DNA of 42,881 nucleotides from an uncultured Desulfobacterales bacterium. Lineage in GTDB: Bacteria > Desulfobacterota > Desulfobacteria > Desulfobacterales > JAFDCJ01. Positions 33,668-41,645 of this stretch are shown here, piece by piece (within the stretch, counting starts at the first letter, position 1; the number at the start of each line of letters is the position of its first letter). The translations under genes were made by a program, and so were the position numbers. A model generated the notes under the pieces. It was given only the letters and a program-made list of their open reading frames with translations. It had not been told where the DNA came from and did not search any database. Where the stretch lies: the NCBI GenBank assembly GCA_945787595.1, contig CALZJV010000008.1, positions 1 to 42,881 of the forward strand, read 5' to 3'.

Positions 33668-35815
33668 ATGTTGTCTTTTAAACAATTTTCCGACCGGTCT
33701 GGGATGAAGAGATGCCCCGGCACTGAATTCCGGAGTAAAAAAACACTTCTTTTTCTAGTAGGACTCTTGTTATTGCAGCCGGCCGGGTGTGACGGTAGTA
33801 ACTCAGAAAAAAACAGCGCGACCGTTTCGGTTACAGCTTCCAACACCGCCCAAATGTGCAGTTTCGGGGAGGCTGTTGAAACCGATGGGCATCGTCGCTT
33901 GGCGTTAATAGCCGGTGTGGGTCAATACAAGAACAAAGCCGTGCCGGATCTTGACGGTCCTCCCAACGACGCAAAACGCTTTTACAATCTTCTAACCGAA
34001 AAAAACGGATATGATTTTCCTGCAGAAAATGTCTGCCTGCTGCTAAACGAGGAGGCTAGCACCGCCAATTTCAAGCAGGCCTTCGACAAGGCTCTGGTTG
34101 AGAGGGCCCGAGCCGATGACGTAGCGGTCATCTTTTTTGCAGGGCACGGTTCCCAGGCCCCGGATAAAAATGGCGACGAAGCGGATAATTTCGATGAAAC
34201 ATTGATGTTCCATGACGCGCGCACAAAAGGCGTCCGTGATATGCTGGATGATGAGTTCAACCAGATGCTGGCACGTTTGCACAAAAAGACCAAGCGTATC
34301 ACCGTAATCCTTGATTCCTGTAATTCCGGCACGGCAACCCGGGGACCCGAGGCGAGTACCGTCAGGGCCCGGTTTTTCAAGCCCATGACCGAGGAAATAG
34401 GGGCCGGGGCAGTTGACGAAGGCACCGGGGAAGGGGCCGGCGGCATGACAACGGAGGCCCTGCCGGGTCTAGTGCTTTTTTCTGCGGCAACGGACAGCAA
34501 CCCCGCTCTCGAGAAGAATGGCCGGGGCATTTTCACCGACGCGCTGTTGCGGGTATTGGCGGAAGTCGGAGAGCGGCCCTTGACCTATGCCCAGGTCGCC
34601 CGCCTGACCCCGCCGCTGGTCTCCGCCGAAAGCCCGCAGGTGCCATATTTCCACGGCGATTTGACCGGGGCGGTCTTTGGTAATGTAACCCGGTCCCGCC
34701 CCATCGCCTGGGAAGTAAGCAAAGTAAAACCGTCGATCGAAATTTCCGGCCCGCCCCTGGCGGGAATAGGCAAGGGCGCAGAATTTCGAATCTATGACGG
34801 GGCTGTCACCGGCGCGGATACCCGCGATCCGGATAAAGCCAAGGCAACCGTCGTCGTTGTTGAAAGCAGTGAGCTGAACGCCAGGGTCGGTATTTCAGCG
34901 GCCAAACCGGATATGCCGAGAATCGAACCGGGCGATCTGGCCGTGCTGGTCCGACCGGCCGATGCTTTCATAACGATAAAAGTGCGGATGCGGCCTTCCC
35001 GGGAGGCGGGCGGTCTTCCGAACGAAAGGGCCAAGATGTTGAGGGACCTCATCGAGCAGGACTCGGAGGCCCGAATGCTCGTGGAACTGACTGAAGGTCC
35101 GGGCGATTTCGAGCTGAGCGTGGGCGCTGATAGCCGCCTGGTATTGAAAGGCCCGGAGAACCGTCCTCGCAATACTTACAAAAAAGACGATCAGGTACCG
35201 CAAAGTCTCTGGCAGCACGCCCGACAACGGGCCTTGCTCCATTTGCGCGGCGAAGGCGGTTCCAATTTTTTGGACAACGAAACCTTGCGGGCTTCGTTGA
35301 TACCGGCTGCCAAGCAAAACAACTGTTCCAAAAAAGGTGTCTGGCAACAGGAAGAACCCAACTCGCAGCAGATAATCCCCCTCTGTTACGCATGGAATTT
35401 ACGGGTGTCCCGGGCGGACGAATCTCCGATTCCCCTTTTGATCGGCGCACTGATTCTTTCCACCGACGGCAGTATCTTTGCTTTACCCCGCGATGGCAGA
35501 AAGGTAAGGCTTCAAGCAGGAGAGTCTTACACGTTTAAAGCCAGGGGAGAGACTTTTGTTGGCGCAGCGCCCTTGGATGTCCAGGATCGGGTCATGGTTT
35601 TCGGGACCCATGAGAAAAATCAGGTATCATGGGGTCTGTTTACCGAAACTGCGGCAACCCGCGGCACCCGCGGACGCGCCCCTGGCGGGCTGCATCGCGC
35701 CCTTGACCGCTACCTGCAACCGGGAACACGCGGTCAAGTCGTATTAGATGAGGAATCGGTGGAAGAAACCACCTGGACCATGAGTACGGTAACCATGCGG
35801 GTGAAAGCCAACTAG
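33668..35815 (+). CDS. Caspase-like (C14) lipoprotein
   Basis: This 715-residue protein starts after AGGAGAAAATC. The lipoprotein signal is KKTLLFLVGLLLLQPAGC, with the lipobox Cys at residue 41. A caspase domain covers about residues 75-335, with catalytic H160 in IFFAGHGSQAPD and C218 in VILDSCNSGTAT. The large C-terminal part (about 350-715) has beta-rich segments including KATVVVVESSELNARVGIS, and a final domain with LLIGALILSTDGSIFALP, resembling the DUF4384-type regions often fused to bacterial caspases. It is a second caspase distinct from the one at 26904 (no Sel1 repeats). Its position after an outer-membrane barrel suggests envelope action. The substrate is unknown. Confidence 0.85.
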   Translation: MLSFKQFSDRSGMKRCPGTEFRSKKTLLFLVGLLLLQPAGCDGSNSEKNSATVSVTASNTAQMCSFGEAVETDGHRRLALIAGVGQYKNKAVPDLDGPPNDAKRFYNLLTEKNGYDFPAENVCLLLNEEASTANFKQAFDKALVERARADDVAVIFFAGHGSQAPDKNGDEADNFDETLMFHDARTKGVRDMLDDEFNQMLARLHKKTKRITVILDSCNSGTATRGPEASTVRARFFKPMTEEIGAGAVDEGTGEGAGGMTTEALPGLVLFSAATDSNPALEKNGRGIFTDALLRVLAEVGERPLTYAQVARLTPPLVSAESPQVPYFHGDLTGAVFGNVTRSRPIAWEVSKVKPSIEISGPPLAGIGKGAEFRIYDGAVTGADTRDPDKAKATVVVVESSELNARVGISAAKPDMPRIEPGDLAVLVRPADAFITIKVRMRPSREAGGLPNERAKMLRDLIEQDSEARMLVELTEGPGDFELSVGADSRLVLKGPENRPRNTYKKDDQVPQSLWQHARQRALLHLRGEGGSNFLDNETLRASLIPAAKQNNCSKKGVWQQEEPNSQQIIPLCYAWNLRVSRADESPIPLLIGALILSTDGSIFALPRDGRKVRLQAGESYTFKARGETFVGAAPLDVQDRVMVFGTHEKNQVSWGLFTETAATRGTRGRAPGGLHRALDRYLQPGTRGQVVLDEESVEETTWTMSTVTMRVKAN

Positions 35816-35857
35816 GGTTTTATAGAGGTCCCTGTAGCCACCAAGCAGCCCATCAAA

Positions 35858-36103
35858 ATGCGTGAATACACCATTGCCGATTTTGATATCCGACCTTACC
35901 TTCCTGATGACGAGAAAGGCTTGCTGGTGCTATCACACATTTGTCGAAGAAACTTGGAGCGCAAGAGGCCGGCCGGATTTGAAGGCTTTGGAAAACATTT
36001 GTATTGCAAGTCGCAATTGTGGCAGGTAGTTCATTGTCCTTTATACGCGTTGCCTTTTAACACCTGGCAGTCAAATTGCCGCTCAAGACGCGTTATTTTA
36101 TAA
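35858..36103 (+). CDS. Small ORF of unknown significance
   Basis: An ATG at 35858 opens 81 codons. The first 40 (YTIADFDIRPYLPDDEKGLL, VLSHICRRNLERKRPAGFEG) look like protein sequence; the remainder looks like chance coding. There is no ribosome site. It may be the head of a lost gene. It lies between the caspase lipoprotein and the small membrane protein. Confidence 0.3.
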   Translation: MREYTIADFDIRPYLPDDEKGLLVLSHICRRNLERKRPAGFEGFGKHLYCKSQLWQVVHCPLYALPFNTWQSNCRSRRVIL

Positions 36104-36176
36104 ACAATTCGGAAACATCTGGTTGTCAAAGTGAAACGGAAGTGACCAATCCTGATTCGCGCAGAGGAGGTGCGGA

Positions 36177-36527
36177 ATGGAAGAATTTTTAAAATCGAAA
36201 GCCATGATAACTCCCGGGATTGCCGGTGCAACCACGACATTGATTACCGCAACCTTGTACAGCCAGTTTGCGCTGCCGGCCAAATGGGTGGGTCTTGGGG
36301 TCAGCCTGTTGTTTGGACTTTCAGTCTGGGCCGACAAAGAAGTACCCATCTACCAGCGTATCGTGTTCTATATCATAAACTCGCTGACTATTTTCGCTGT
36401 GGCGATCGGTATCAACCAGGGCGGTATGGCTGTCGAAAAGAGTGCGCGGCAAGCTAAAGATCCTACTTTCATAGAAAGAAAGGTCCCGCAGGAATCCAAG
36501 TCCTTTTTTCAGGATTGGTTGGGTTAA
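36177..36527 (+). CDS. Small membrane protein, two to three helices
   Basis: This 116-residue protein has a strong GAGGAGG ribosome site 9 bases before ATG 36177. Hydrophobic segments at about residues 11-30 (ITPGIAGATTTLITATLYSQ), 34-51 (AKWVGLGVSLLFGLSVWA) and 57-78 (YQRIVFYIINSLTIFAVAIG) indicate a multi-pass membrane protein with a charged C-terminus. The size recalls holins, but no lysis enzyme is adjacent on this side. The following patatin relic is 93 bases downstream. Confidence 0.6.
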   Translation: MEEFLKSKAMITPGIAGATTTLITATLYSQFALPAKWVGLGVSLLFGLSVWADKEVPIYQRIVFYIINSLTIFAVAIGINQGGMAVEKSARQAKDPTFIERKVPQESKSFFQDWLG

Positions 36528-36619
36528 AAGAAGATTGATAAGGCACCGCTGCATCGGCTGCTTTCATTTCTATATCATCACACTGCTCATTGTCACATGT
36601 GTTTTATCCGATCAACTAG

Positions 36620-37104
36620 GTGCGCCTCGATTCACTGACCTATAACCGCATTGACATGACGGCCGAGTATTACAGCGAATATATCCTAGGTCACATTATA
36701 CCTTCAACAATTTGCTCGAAAATGGACGGCGTCGCTATGTTTTTGATCTATGACACGGATATGGGCCTGGGTTCCTGCTTTGAATTTAATCCAGACCAGG
36801 ATGATCCCATTTGTTCCAATTTAGCCAGATTCGATATCGCCAGAGCGGTTGCTGCATCCTTTGCCTTCCCGGTTTTGTTGAGTCCGCTAACCATCAAAAT
36901 TATGCCGGAACCTGTGCTTACCAAGAATCCGGATGGGTCAATAAGGCTATGGCAGATACGTATGTCGCCCCGAGGCCTGCTAACGCGGCCTTAACCGTGA
37001 GCAGCTATCAGATTAAAACTCAACGGCCCTTCCTTCATTTGATCGATTGCGGGATGGCGGACAACAGCGGTCTTCGAGGACTCCCATGCCGCTGCCAGCG
37101 TTGA
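36620..37104 (+). pseudogene. Patatin-like phospholipase relic (5'-truncated, frameshifted)
   Basis: The first frame (36620-36994) carries YNRIDMTAEYY and FEFNPDQDDPICSNLARFD followed by ARAVAASFAFPVLLSP, typical of the patatin middle. A shift near 36895 moves homology to another frame (NYAGTCAYQESGWVNKAMAD, FLHLIDCGMADNSGLRG). There the catalytic DGG motif reads DCG. The N-terminal GxSxG part is absent. It is an inactive remnant of a patatin different from the one at 13955. Confidence 0.7.
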
Positions 37105-37177
37105 TCAGAACTGGAACAGTCGAATTCGCAGGATGACCGGGGGTCGGTTGTTTTTTAAGAAGTAGGGTGTTAATTTT

Positions 37178-37226
37178 TGATTTGTGAATTAAATGACCGT
37201 GATTATGTTATGTTATTCACAAATCA
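37178..37226. promoter_or_regulatory. Perfect 12-base inverted repeat
   Basis: TGATTTGTGAAT (37178-37189) and ATTCACAAATCA (37215-37226) are exact reverse complements with a 25-base spacer. The spacing suits either a weak hairpin or two operator half-sites upstream of the gene at 37314. No function is demonstrated. Confidence 0.45.
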
Positions 37227-37313
37227 CGATTTGATATTTATCATCGACCTGCCATCGAATCCGGCAGGGATGACCAACATGCATTTTTTATCGCGGTTGA
37301 TAGGGTACAGACT

Positions 37314-37703
37314 ATGGGAATTCGCAGACGATATAGAAAGAGATCCGATCAGTTTGTTGTCGCCGATCAGTTAGACTTGGACACTGACGGATTTACTTAC
37401 ACGAAATGGGGCGCCGAACAACGGTGCAAACCGGAGGACTGGATTGTCGACAATGATGGGGATATATACTCTGTAGACAGAGACGTATTTGCAAAAGCCT
37501 ATCGCAAGGTCAACCCCGGTATCTATGTTAGGCCCACCCCCATTTGGGCCGAGGTGGCTACCCAACCGGGCAGTGTGGTTACGGTGGAGGGTGAGTCCCA
37601 CTACCAAAGCGGGGATTACCTTGTATCCAATAACGAGGATGGTACGGATGCTTACTGCATAAGCGCCGCGAAATTCGAGTCGATGTACGAACTGCATGAG
37701 TAG
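37314..37703 (+). CDS. PGDYG/PGDYI-type tandem-domain small protein
   Basis: This 129-residue protein starts at ATG 37314 with GATAGGGT upstream. It contains two related blocks: QRCKPEDWIVDNDGDIYSVD then FAKAYRKV, and SHYQSGDYLVSNNEDGTDAY then FESMYEL. Each has the (P/S)(G/E)DW/Y-(I/L)V core seen in the small PGDYG/PGDYI domains found in phage and conflict-related proteins. No signal or membrane helix is present. It is followed 45 bases later by a TIR-domain stub. It may sense or bind a small molecule, but no function is established for the family as far as I know. Confidence 0.6.
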   Translation: MGIRRRYRKRSDQFVVADQLDLDTDGFTYTKWGAEQRCKPEDWIVDNDGDIYSVDRDVFAKAYRKVNPGIYVRPTPIWAEVATQPGSVVTVEGESHYQSGDYLVSNNEDGTDAYCISAAKFESMYELHE

Positions 37704-37748
37704 AGGCTCCGGAATCTGATCGGCAATTTCCATGTAAGGGGGTGAAAC

Positions 37749-37823
37749 ATGGATGCATTCATCAGCCATGCTTCCGAAAATTCAGAACTGGCAGTCAAAA
37801 TTGAGAAATTCTTTTCGGCATGA
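37749..37823 (+). pseudogene. TIR-domain protein, N-terminal stub
   Basis: After a GGGGTGAAAC ribosome site, ATG 37749 opens MDAFISHASENSELAVKIEK followed by FFSA and a stop. This is the beta-A strand and first helix of a TIR domain (xDxFISHAxED), after which the homology disappears. The rest of the protein, including the NAD-cleaving Glu, is gone. It faces the 3' end of the SLATT gene, so a deletion at this boundary probably removed it. Confidence 0.65.
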
Positions 37824-37848
37824 GTCTCATTGCGTCTCGCCAATCTAT

Positions 37849-38289
37849 TTAGGATGGCTTACGTTCAGATCTGTGAATCGATACAAATTGCGATGTAGTC
37901 GTACCGAGCAAATTTTCAATGCGTTCAATCAGGATTTTTTCTCTTTGTTCGTCTTCCCGGTCGTAGTCGCCAACTTTATAAAGGTAAAGTTCTTTTTCTC
38001 GCTTGAGAGCCTCGGCCAGTGCCCGAAAATTTAGCCAGTTTTCCTGGTATTTGAATACCTTGCTTAAACCGGCGGATATAACAATAAAAGCTGCTAGGGA
38101 GGCCGAAATAAATTTCAAAGCCGGACTCGGTAAGACGTCCAAAACGTTAATAACAGGGATGCTGGCTCCGGCCACCAGAGTAATCGTCTCGGCAAAGTAG
38201 TAGCGGTTTTTATTTGTGGTAGCTTTGTCAGAATGCCATTTTCTTTGGCTCTCAATTCGGTCTTCCAAGTAATTGAATTCATCCGTCAT
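37849..38289 (-). CDS. SLATT domain protein (DUF4231), two membrane helices
   Basis: Last gene of the minus-strand operon, 146 residues, good ribosome site (ATAGGAGAGACC). The layout is DUF4231/SLATT. An N-terminal amphipathic helix (YLEDRIESQRKWHSDKATTN) is followed by membrane helices at about 33-50 (AETITLVAGASIPVINVL) and 58-77 (LKFISASLAAFIVISAGLSK). The conserved segment YQENWLNFRALAEALKREKE with LYLY (81-104) comes next. SLATT proteins have been predicted to be pore-forming effectors triggered by nucleotide-derived signals in conflict systems. The partner enzymes are just upstream in the same operon. I see no truncation. Confidence 0.85.
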   Translation of the reverse strand: MTDEFNYLEDRIESQRKWHSDKATTNKNRYYFAETITLVAGASIPVINVLDVLPSPALKFISASLAAFIVISAGLSKVFKYQENWLNFRALAEALKREKELYLYKVGDYDREDEQREKILIERIENLLGTTTSQFVSIHRSERKPS

Positions 38290-38307
38290 GGTCTCTCCTA
38301 TCCATGG

Positions 38308-38892
38308 TCAGGTGGCGGTTGTCATTCTACGATTTATATTTTCGATTATTTGGGAAAGTCCCGGGGTGGATGGAATATATTGCTGCAGAAAAGTCAGCTG
38401 CTTTAATACACTTAAAAAATTTTCAGTAGCAGTCCTTGGCGTTAGATCGGCAGCATAATTGAAGGTTCTTATCGCCCTCTCCGTCTCTCCTTCTAACAGT
38501 TGTAAAGTTGCCAAATCGTACCACTGCCAATAGTCCGCCTCGCCACTATCAATGATCTCTTGAGTTAACTGTTTGGCGATGGGAATAAATTGCTTTAATT
38601 TTTCTTTATCATCTTCATTTCCGCGAGCCGCACAAAGCGCAACGACATTAATTAGAGCGTAGGTCGATTTCGGGTTAATTTCATAGGCCTTCTCATAGCT
38701 TTCAATCGCTGCTGTCAAATTGTCCATTCTTCTGTGGGCGCCTCCCAGTCCTGCCCAGGCATCGTAATCTTGAGGGTTCAAATCTAGATATTGTTTATAC
38801 TTATCGATGCCTTCTTTTATGTCTCCGCTTCTTACCGCGGATAGTGCAGCCGCTTTTAAATACCGTTTTTTCGGAGGAGATTGATTTTCCAT
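38308..38892 (-). CDS. TPR-repeat protein of the SLOG-SLATT operon
   Basis: This 194-residue protein starts 4 bases after the stop of the preceding gene. It contains about three to four tetratricopeptide repeats (SAVRSGDIKEGIDKYKQYLD, DLNPQDYDAWAGLGGAHRRM, LTAAIESYEKAYEINPKSTY and a later LLEGETERAIRTFNYAADLT). It has no signal or membrane helix. In the operon it probably mediates assembly between the nucleotide-processing enzymes and the SLATT effector, or senses a partner. The SLATT gene follows 18 bases downstream. The TPR call is strong; the role is inferred. Confidence 0.8.
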   Translation of the reverse strand: MENQSPPKKRYLKAAALSAVRSGDIKEGIDKYKQYLDLNPQDYDAWAGLGGAHRRMDNLTAAIESYEKAYEINPKSTYALINVVALCAARGNEDDKEKLKQFIPIAKQLTQEIIDSGEADYWQWYDLATLQLLEGETERAIRTFNYAADLTPRTATENFLSVLKQLTFLQQYIPSTPGLSQIIENINRRMTTAT

Positions 38893-38896
38893 AGGT

Positions 38897-39856
38897 CTAG
38901 TCCCCTATTTTTTCTGATTCTTTGAGATAATATTGTGCTTTGTTTTTCAAATTAGGGTCGGTGTCGCAAAGCTCCGATAATTCAATATACGTTTCCTGCA
39001 ATTTTTCTTTGCTGAGGCCTTCGATCTTACTGACGATTTCAAGGTGTTCGATTGCTTGCAGTTGTCCTTTCGGGTCTTCTTTTAAGACCTCTGCCACAGA
39101 TTTGAAAGATTTAAACAGTTCGAACATCAATTTTGGAGATTTCTTGTTGGTATAATAAAAAGAAGCAAACTTCGCCAACAATTTTGGTGTTTTCATGAGC
39201 ACGTTTACAAGTTTGCGTTCGTGTAGTCTTCCGGTGTACACATCAACAATTTGTTTAAAAAGAGAATAACTACCTGCATTAAAAATTGCGCCTTTTTCCT
39301 GTTCCCCCTTCTGGTCTTTTTGATAGTAGTTTTCTATTTCCGTCGTTATGAACTCTGCAATCTTATTTTTTGCCTTGTTGGCACCCTTTATGTCCATCGA
39401 ATAATCTATCCATCGTAATTTCTCAACGTCAAACGGCCGTTTGGTGTCTTTATGGCATATCATGATATTCCCTTTATCTTTGATGGCCAACCGGATACCG
39501 TATTCTAAAAAGACATTGGGATTGTTGGTTGTGATGTCCGTTATCGTAATATCGGCGGCGCATATCTTCCGCAGTAGTTGACCAAGAATGTCTCCGGCCT
39601 GAGCAAGATCCTGCCCGCGTTCACAGTTGATGTAAATATTCTTTTTCTTATACGAATCGTTGACGTCGGTTATGGCCTCTTGGATGATTTGTTCATAGAC
39701 ATCGTCAAAATTTAATTCTAGATTCTTGTTATCAGCCGCAGCCTCTTTGCATCCAGATGCTATTTCTACCAGCCCCCAGCGCTCATCATGGAGTACTTTT
39801 AGGGGCTGTCCATTTCGATTAGAAGGAATGATGACAAAACAACTCAATTGTCTCAT
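38897..39856 (-). CDS. NDT/TIR-like nucleotide-processing protein with helical C-terminal domain
   Basis: The 319-residue product has a strong GGAGGT ribosome site. Residues 1-175 form a Rossmann-like domain with the set CFVIIPSN at the start, D-D-V-Y near 51-54, ADITITDITTNNPNVFLEYG with candidate catalytic E118, and a later RWIDYSMDIKGANKAKNKI. The same set, including position and spacing, is seen in its upstream neighbour. The pattern is that of nucleoside 2-deoxyribosyltransferase/TIR-related enzymes. The C-terminal 140 residues are helical and probably give specificity or oligomerisation. Probable activity is cleavage or modification of a nucleotide (for example NAD+ or a nucleoside). 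The exact substrate is not visible. Confidence 0.72.
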   Translation of the reverse strand: MRQLSCFVIIPSNRNGQPLKVLHDERWGLVEIASGCKEAAADNKNLELNFDDVYEQIIQEAITDVNDSYKKKNIYINCERGQDLAQAGDILGQLLRKICAADITITDITTNNPNVFLEYGIRLAIKDKGNIMICHKDTKRPFDVEKLRWIDYSMDIKGANKAKNKIAEFITTEIENYYQKDQKGEQEKGAIFNAGSYSLFKQIVDVYTGRLHERKLVNVLMKTPKLLAKFASFYYTNKKSPKLMFELFKSFKSVAEVLKEDPKGQLQAIEHLEIVSKIEGLSKEKLQETYIELSELCDTDPNLKNKAQYYLKESEKIGD

Positions 39857-39875
39857 GCTTGCACCTCCATGGTTG

Positions 39876-40373
39876 CTACTGCTGCAATAGTTTCAAATCG
39901 GGAAACACCTCGTAAATAATGCTGTCGTTGTTTTGTTGTTCTAAACCCCGGCGAACGAAATTTTCGATATCGTCTTTAGCTTTTGAGGCATTTTTAATAT
40001 CCAAATCGTAGTCAATCATCCTCAACCCTCGGATGTTGAATGGTATCTTTGTCGCTTTTTTTCTTATCAAGACGGTGACGAATTGTCTGAGCGCGTGCCG
40101 TACGCCGAGTTCATAGAACACGTTGGGGTTTAGTGTGGTAATATCCACCACGACGACATCGTCTTGAATGATGTGCTCAAGCATGTCCTTGTGAATCCAT
40201 CCTGCCTTTGTGATTTCATCAGAACGGATACAGTCGAGTTTCAGCCGATTTATGACGACGTCTTTGATGATAAATTCATAAACATCGTCAAAATTTATAA
40301 CTTCGCCGCCTACATCGATTTTTTCACCAAATGGCATGATTACAAAACAGTTTCTCTTTTTTTTTGAATTCAT
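39876..40373 (-). CDS. NDT/TIR-like nucleotide-processing protein, stand-alone
   Basis: This 165-residue protein has a good site (GAAGGAGC). It is the minimal form of the domain found in the next gene: CFVIMPFGEKID at 9-20, FDDVYEFII at 28-36, DVVVVDITTLNPNVFYELG with candidate catalytic E88, then RHALR and a final RMIDYDLDIKN. The 'NPNVFYELG' motif carries the Glu placed like the nucleophile of nucleoside 2-deoxyribosyltransferases. It is 19 bases from the gene below it and 51 from the SLOG gene above. Two copies in tandem suggest a heteromer, or an enzyme/sensor split. The function is inferred. Confidence 0.72.
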   Translation of the reverse strand: MNSKKKRNCFVIMPFGEKIDVGGEVINFDDVYEFIIKDVVINRLKLDCIRSDEITKAGWIHKDMLEHIIQDDVVVVDITTLNPNVFYELGVRHALRQFVTVLIRKKATKIPFNIRGLRMIDYDLDIKNASKAKDDIENFVRRGLEQQNNDSIIYEVFPDLKLLQQ

Positions 40374-40424
40374 TTTCTTGCTCCTTCATGAAAAAACAAG
40401 ATTTGAAAATCATATTCAGCGTAT

Positions 40425-41144
40425 TTAATCTACGGGTAACAGCTTGCTGTGAAAAATTTTAATCATCTCCACCGAAGACTGAACCGCAGGCACTACAGTT
40501 ATTCGTGCTTTTTTTAGGATGTTCTCGATACGAATGTCCGGATACCTGGCACCTGTTTTTGCAGCGATGATATCATCAGTCAGGCCTCCTGCGCCTGCCA
40601 CAAAAATCATCTCACGATTCTGAACAACGTTTTGAAGCATTTCTCTTGTTGCAATTTCTCCGCCACCAGCGAAAAACGCAAGAGAGGGACAATGCCTTGA
40701 CAGCACAGAAATTAGGGAATACATAACGGACGTTTCTTCACCCCAGTGGTCTCCTTCAACTAAGATAAAGTGCGAATGATAGGTCTCCAATCTGTCGTAT
40801 CCGGCTTTGCCCTTGACGGTTATGCCGATGCAGGGAGCCACAGGACCACCTAATTTGCGTAGTGCATTACCGAACAATCGAAATAGTTCAGCATTGGTTC
40901 CGCCCGTAACAACGGTTATTTCTTCATCAATTATGAATTTAGCAAGATGTATGTATATCTTTTTAAGCCGCTCGGCTACTGATCGATCAAGATTTGTAGT
41001 CCCTCCGTTAATTATTAGCAAGGCGCGGGGCGCTGAAAGTCCCAAACTTTCTATGATATCATAAATATCAACACTTTTTGGGACCGTAACATGACATGCC
41101 TTATTACCGTTCGGAAACTCGACTATTGTTGACCGGGGTCGCAT
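40425..41144 (-). CDS. SLOG-superfamily protein (LSDAT/TRPM-like)
   Basis: First gene of the minus-strand operon, 239 residues, AGGAC ribosome site. The Rossmann-like SLOG/LSDAT pattern is clear: ALLIINGGTTNLD, ITVVTGGTNAELFRLFG, CIGITVKGKAGYDRLETYHS and HFILVEGDHWGEETSVMYSL. The prokaryotic LSDAT form is related to the ligand-binding N-terminal region of TRPM channels. Such domains bind or process nucleotide derivatives, and in bacteria they are commonly linked to SLATT or other effectors. Here the effector is in the same operon four genes on. It is probably the sensor or producer of the signal. A sigma-70 -35 (TTGACA) lies upstream at 41213-41218 (minus), but no good -10 was found. Confidence 0.82.
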   Translation of the reverse strand: MRPRSTIVEFPNGNKACHVTVPKSVDIYDIIESLGLSAPRALLIINGGTTNLDRSVAERLKKIYIHLAKFIIDEEITVVTGGTNAELFRLFGNALRKLGGPVAPCIGITVKGKAGYDRLETYHSHFILVEGDHWGEETSVMYSLISVLSRHCPSLAFFAGGGEIATREMLQNVVQNREMIFVAGAGGLTDDIIAAKTGARYPDIRIENILKKARITVVPAVQSSVEMIKIFHSKLLPVD

Positions 41145-41645
41145 TGGTGTCCTAATAGATATAGATAGGAAATTGTTGTTTGAGGAGGTAGTTTCTCAAA
41201 AAGGTAATTTTTTGTCAAGGGTGGAGCCGGCACATAAGCGCTGATGAATGAATGAAACAGAGAGGGGGCTCATCAGATGATGGGAAAATTTTTCACTTTG
41301 ATGGATCAACCCGCCACAAAACCCCACCAAAAATCAGCGCGTTGCCATCAATCCCTCAAAAGAATATTCGCTTTGAGGCAGAGCTTTGTTTTTCGCATCA
41401 CTCTTTAGGCTGCATTTAAATAGATCAGATTAAGTCTGCTGGATGCTCATATCAACCGAAGTTGAAAAGGAGCAGCAAGACGTTTTTGGACCCATTGAGG
41501 ATATAAAGATTTAACGCTACCGTTGAACGAAAAAGCGGATAAAACCTCGCACACTCAACTCAAAAAAACATTAGGGTCAGATGCTTATGGTAACAGATGC
41601 CTGCCGAATACTGTCACGCAGTCTAACTCACGAAGAAAGGAGAAA
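41145..41645. other. Intergenic region, about 500 bases
   Basis: No confident gene is present. It contains the 5' flank of the SLOG operon, a CTGATGA/TCATCAG 7-base inverted repeat near 41241-41277, and short open frames without ribosome sites. AAGAAAGGAG lies just before the lipoprotein ATG at 41646. Confidence 0.4.

Noticed and set aside
41190..41218. TTGACA on the minus strand as a SLOG operon promoter
   Set aside because: The -35 is ideal, but the sequence 17 bases on (GAAACT) is a poor -10.
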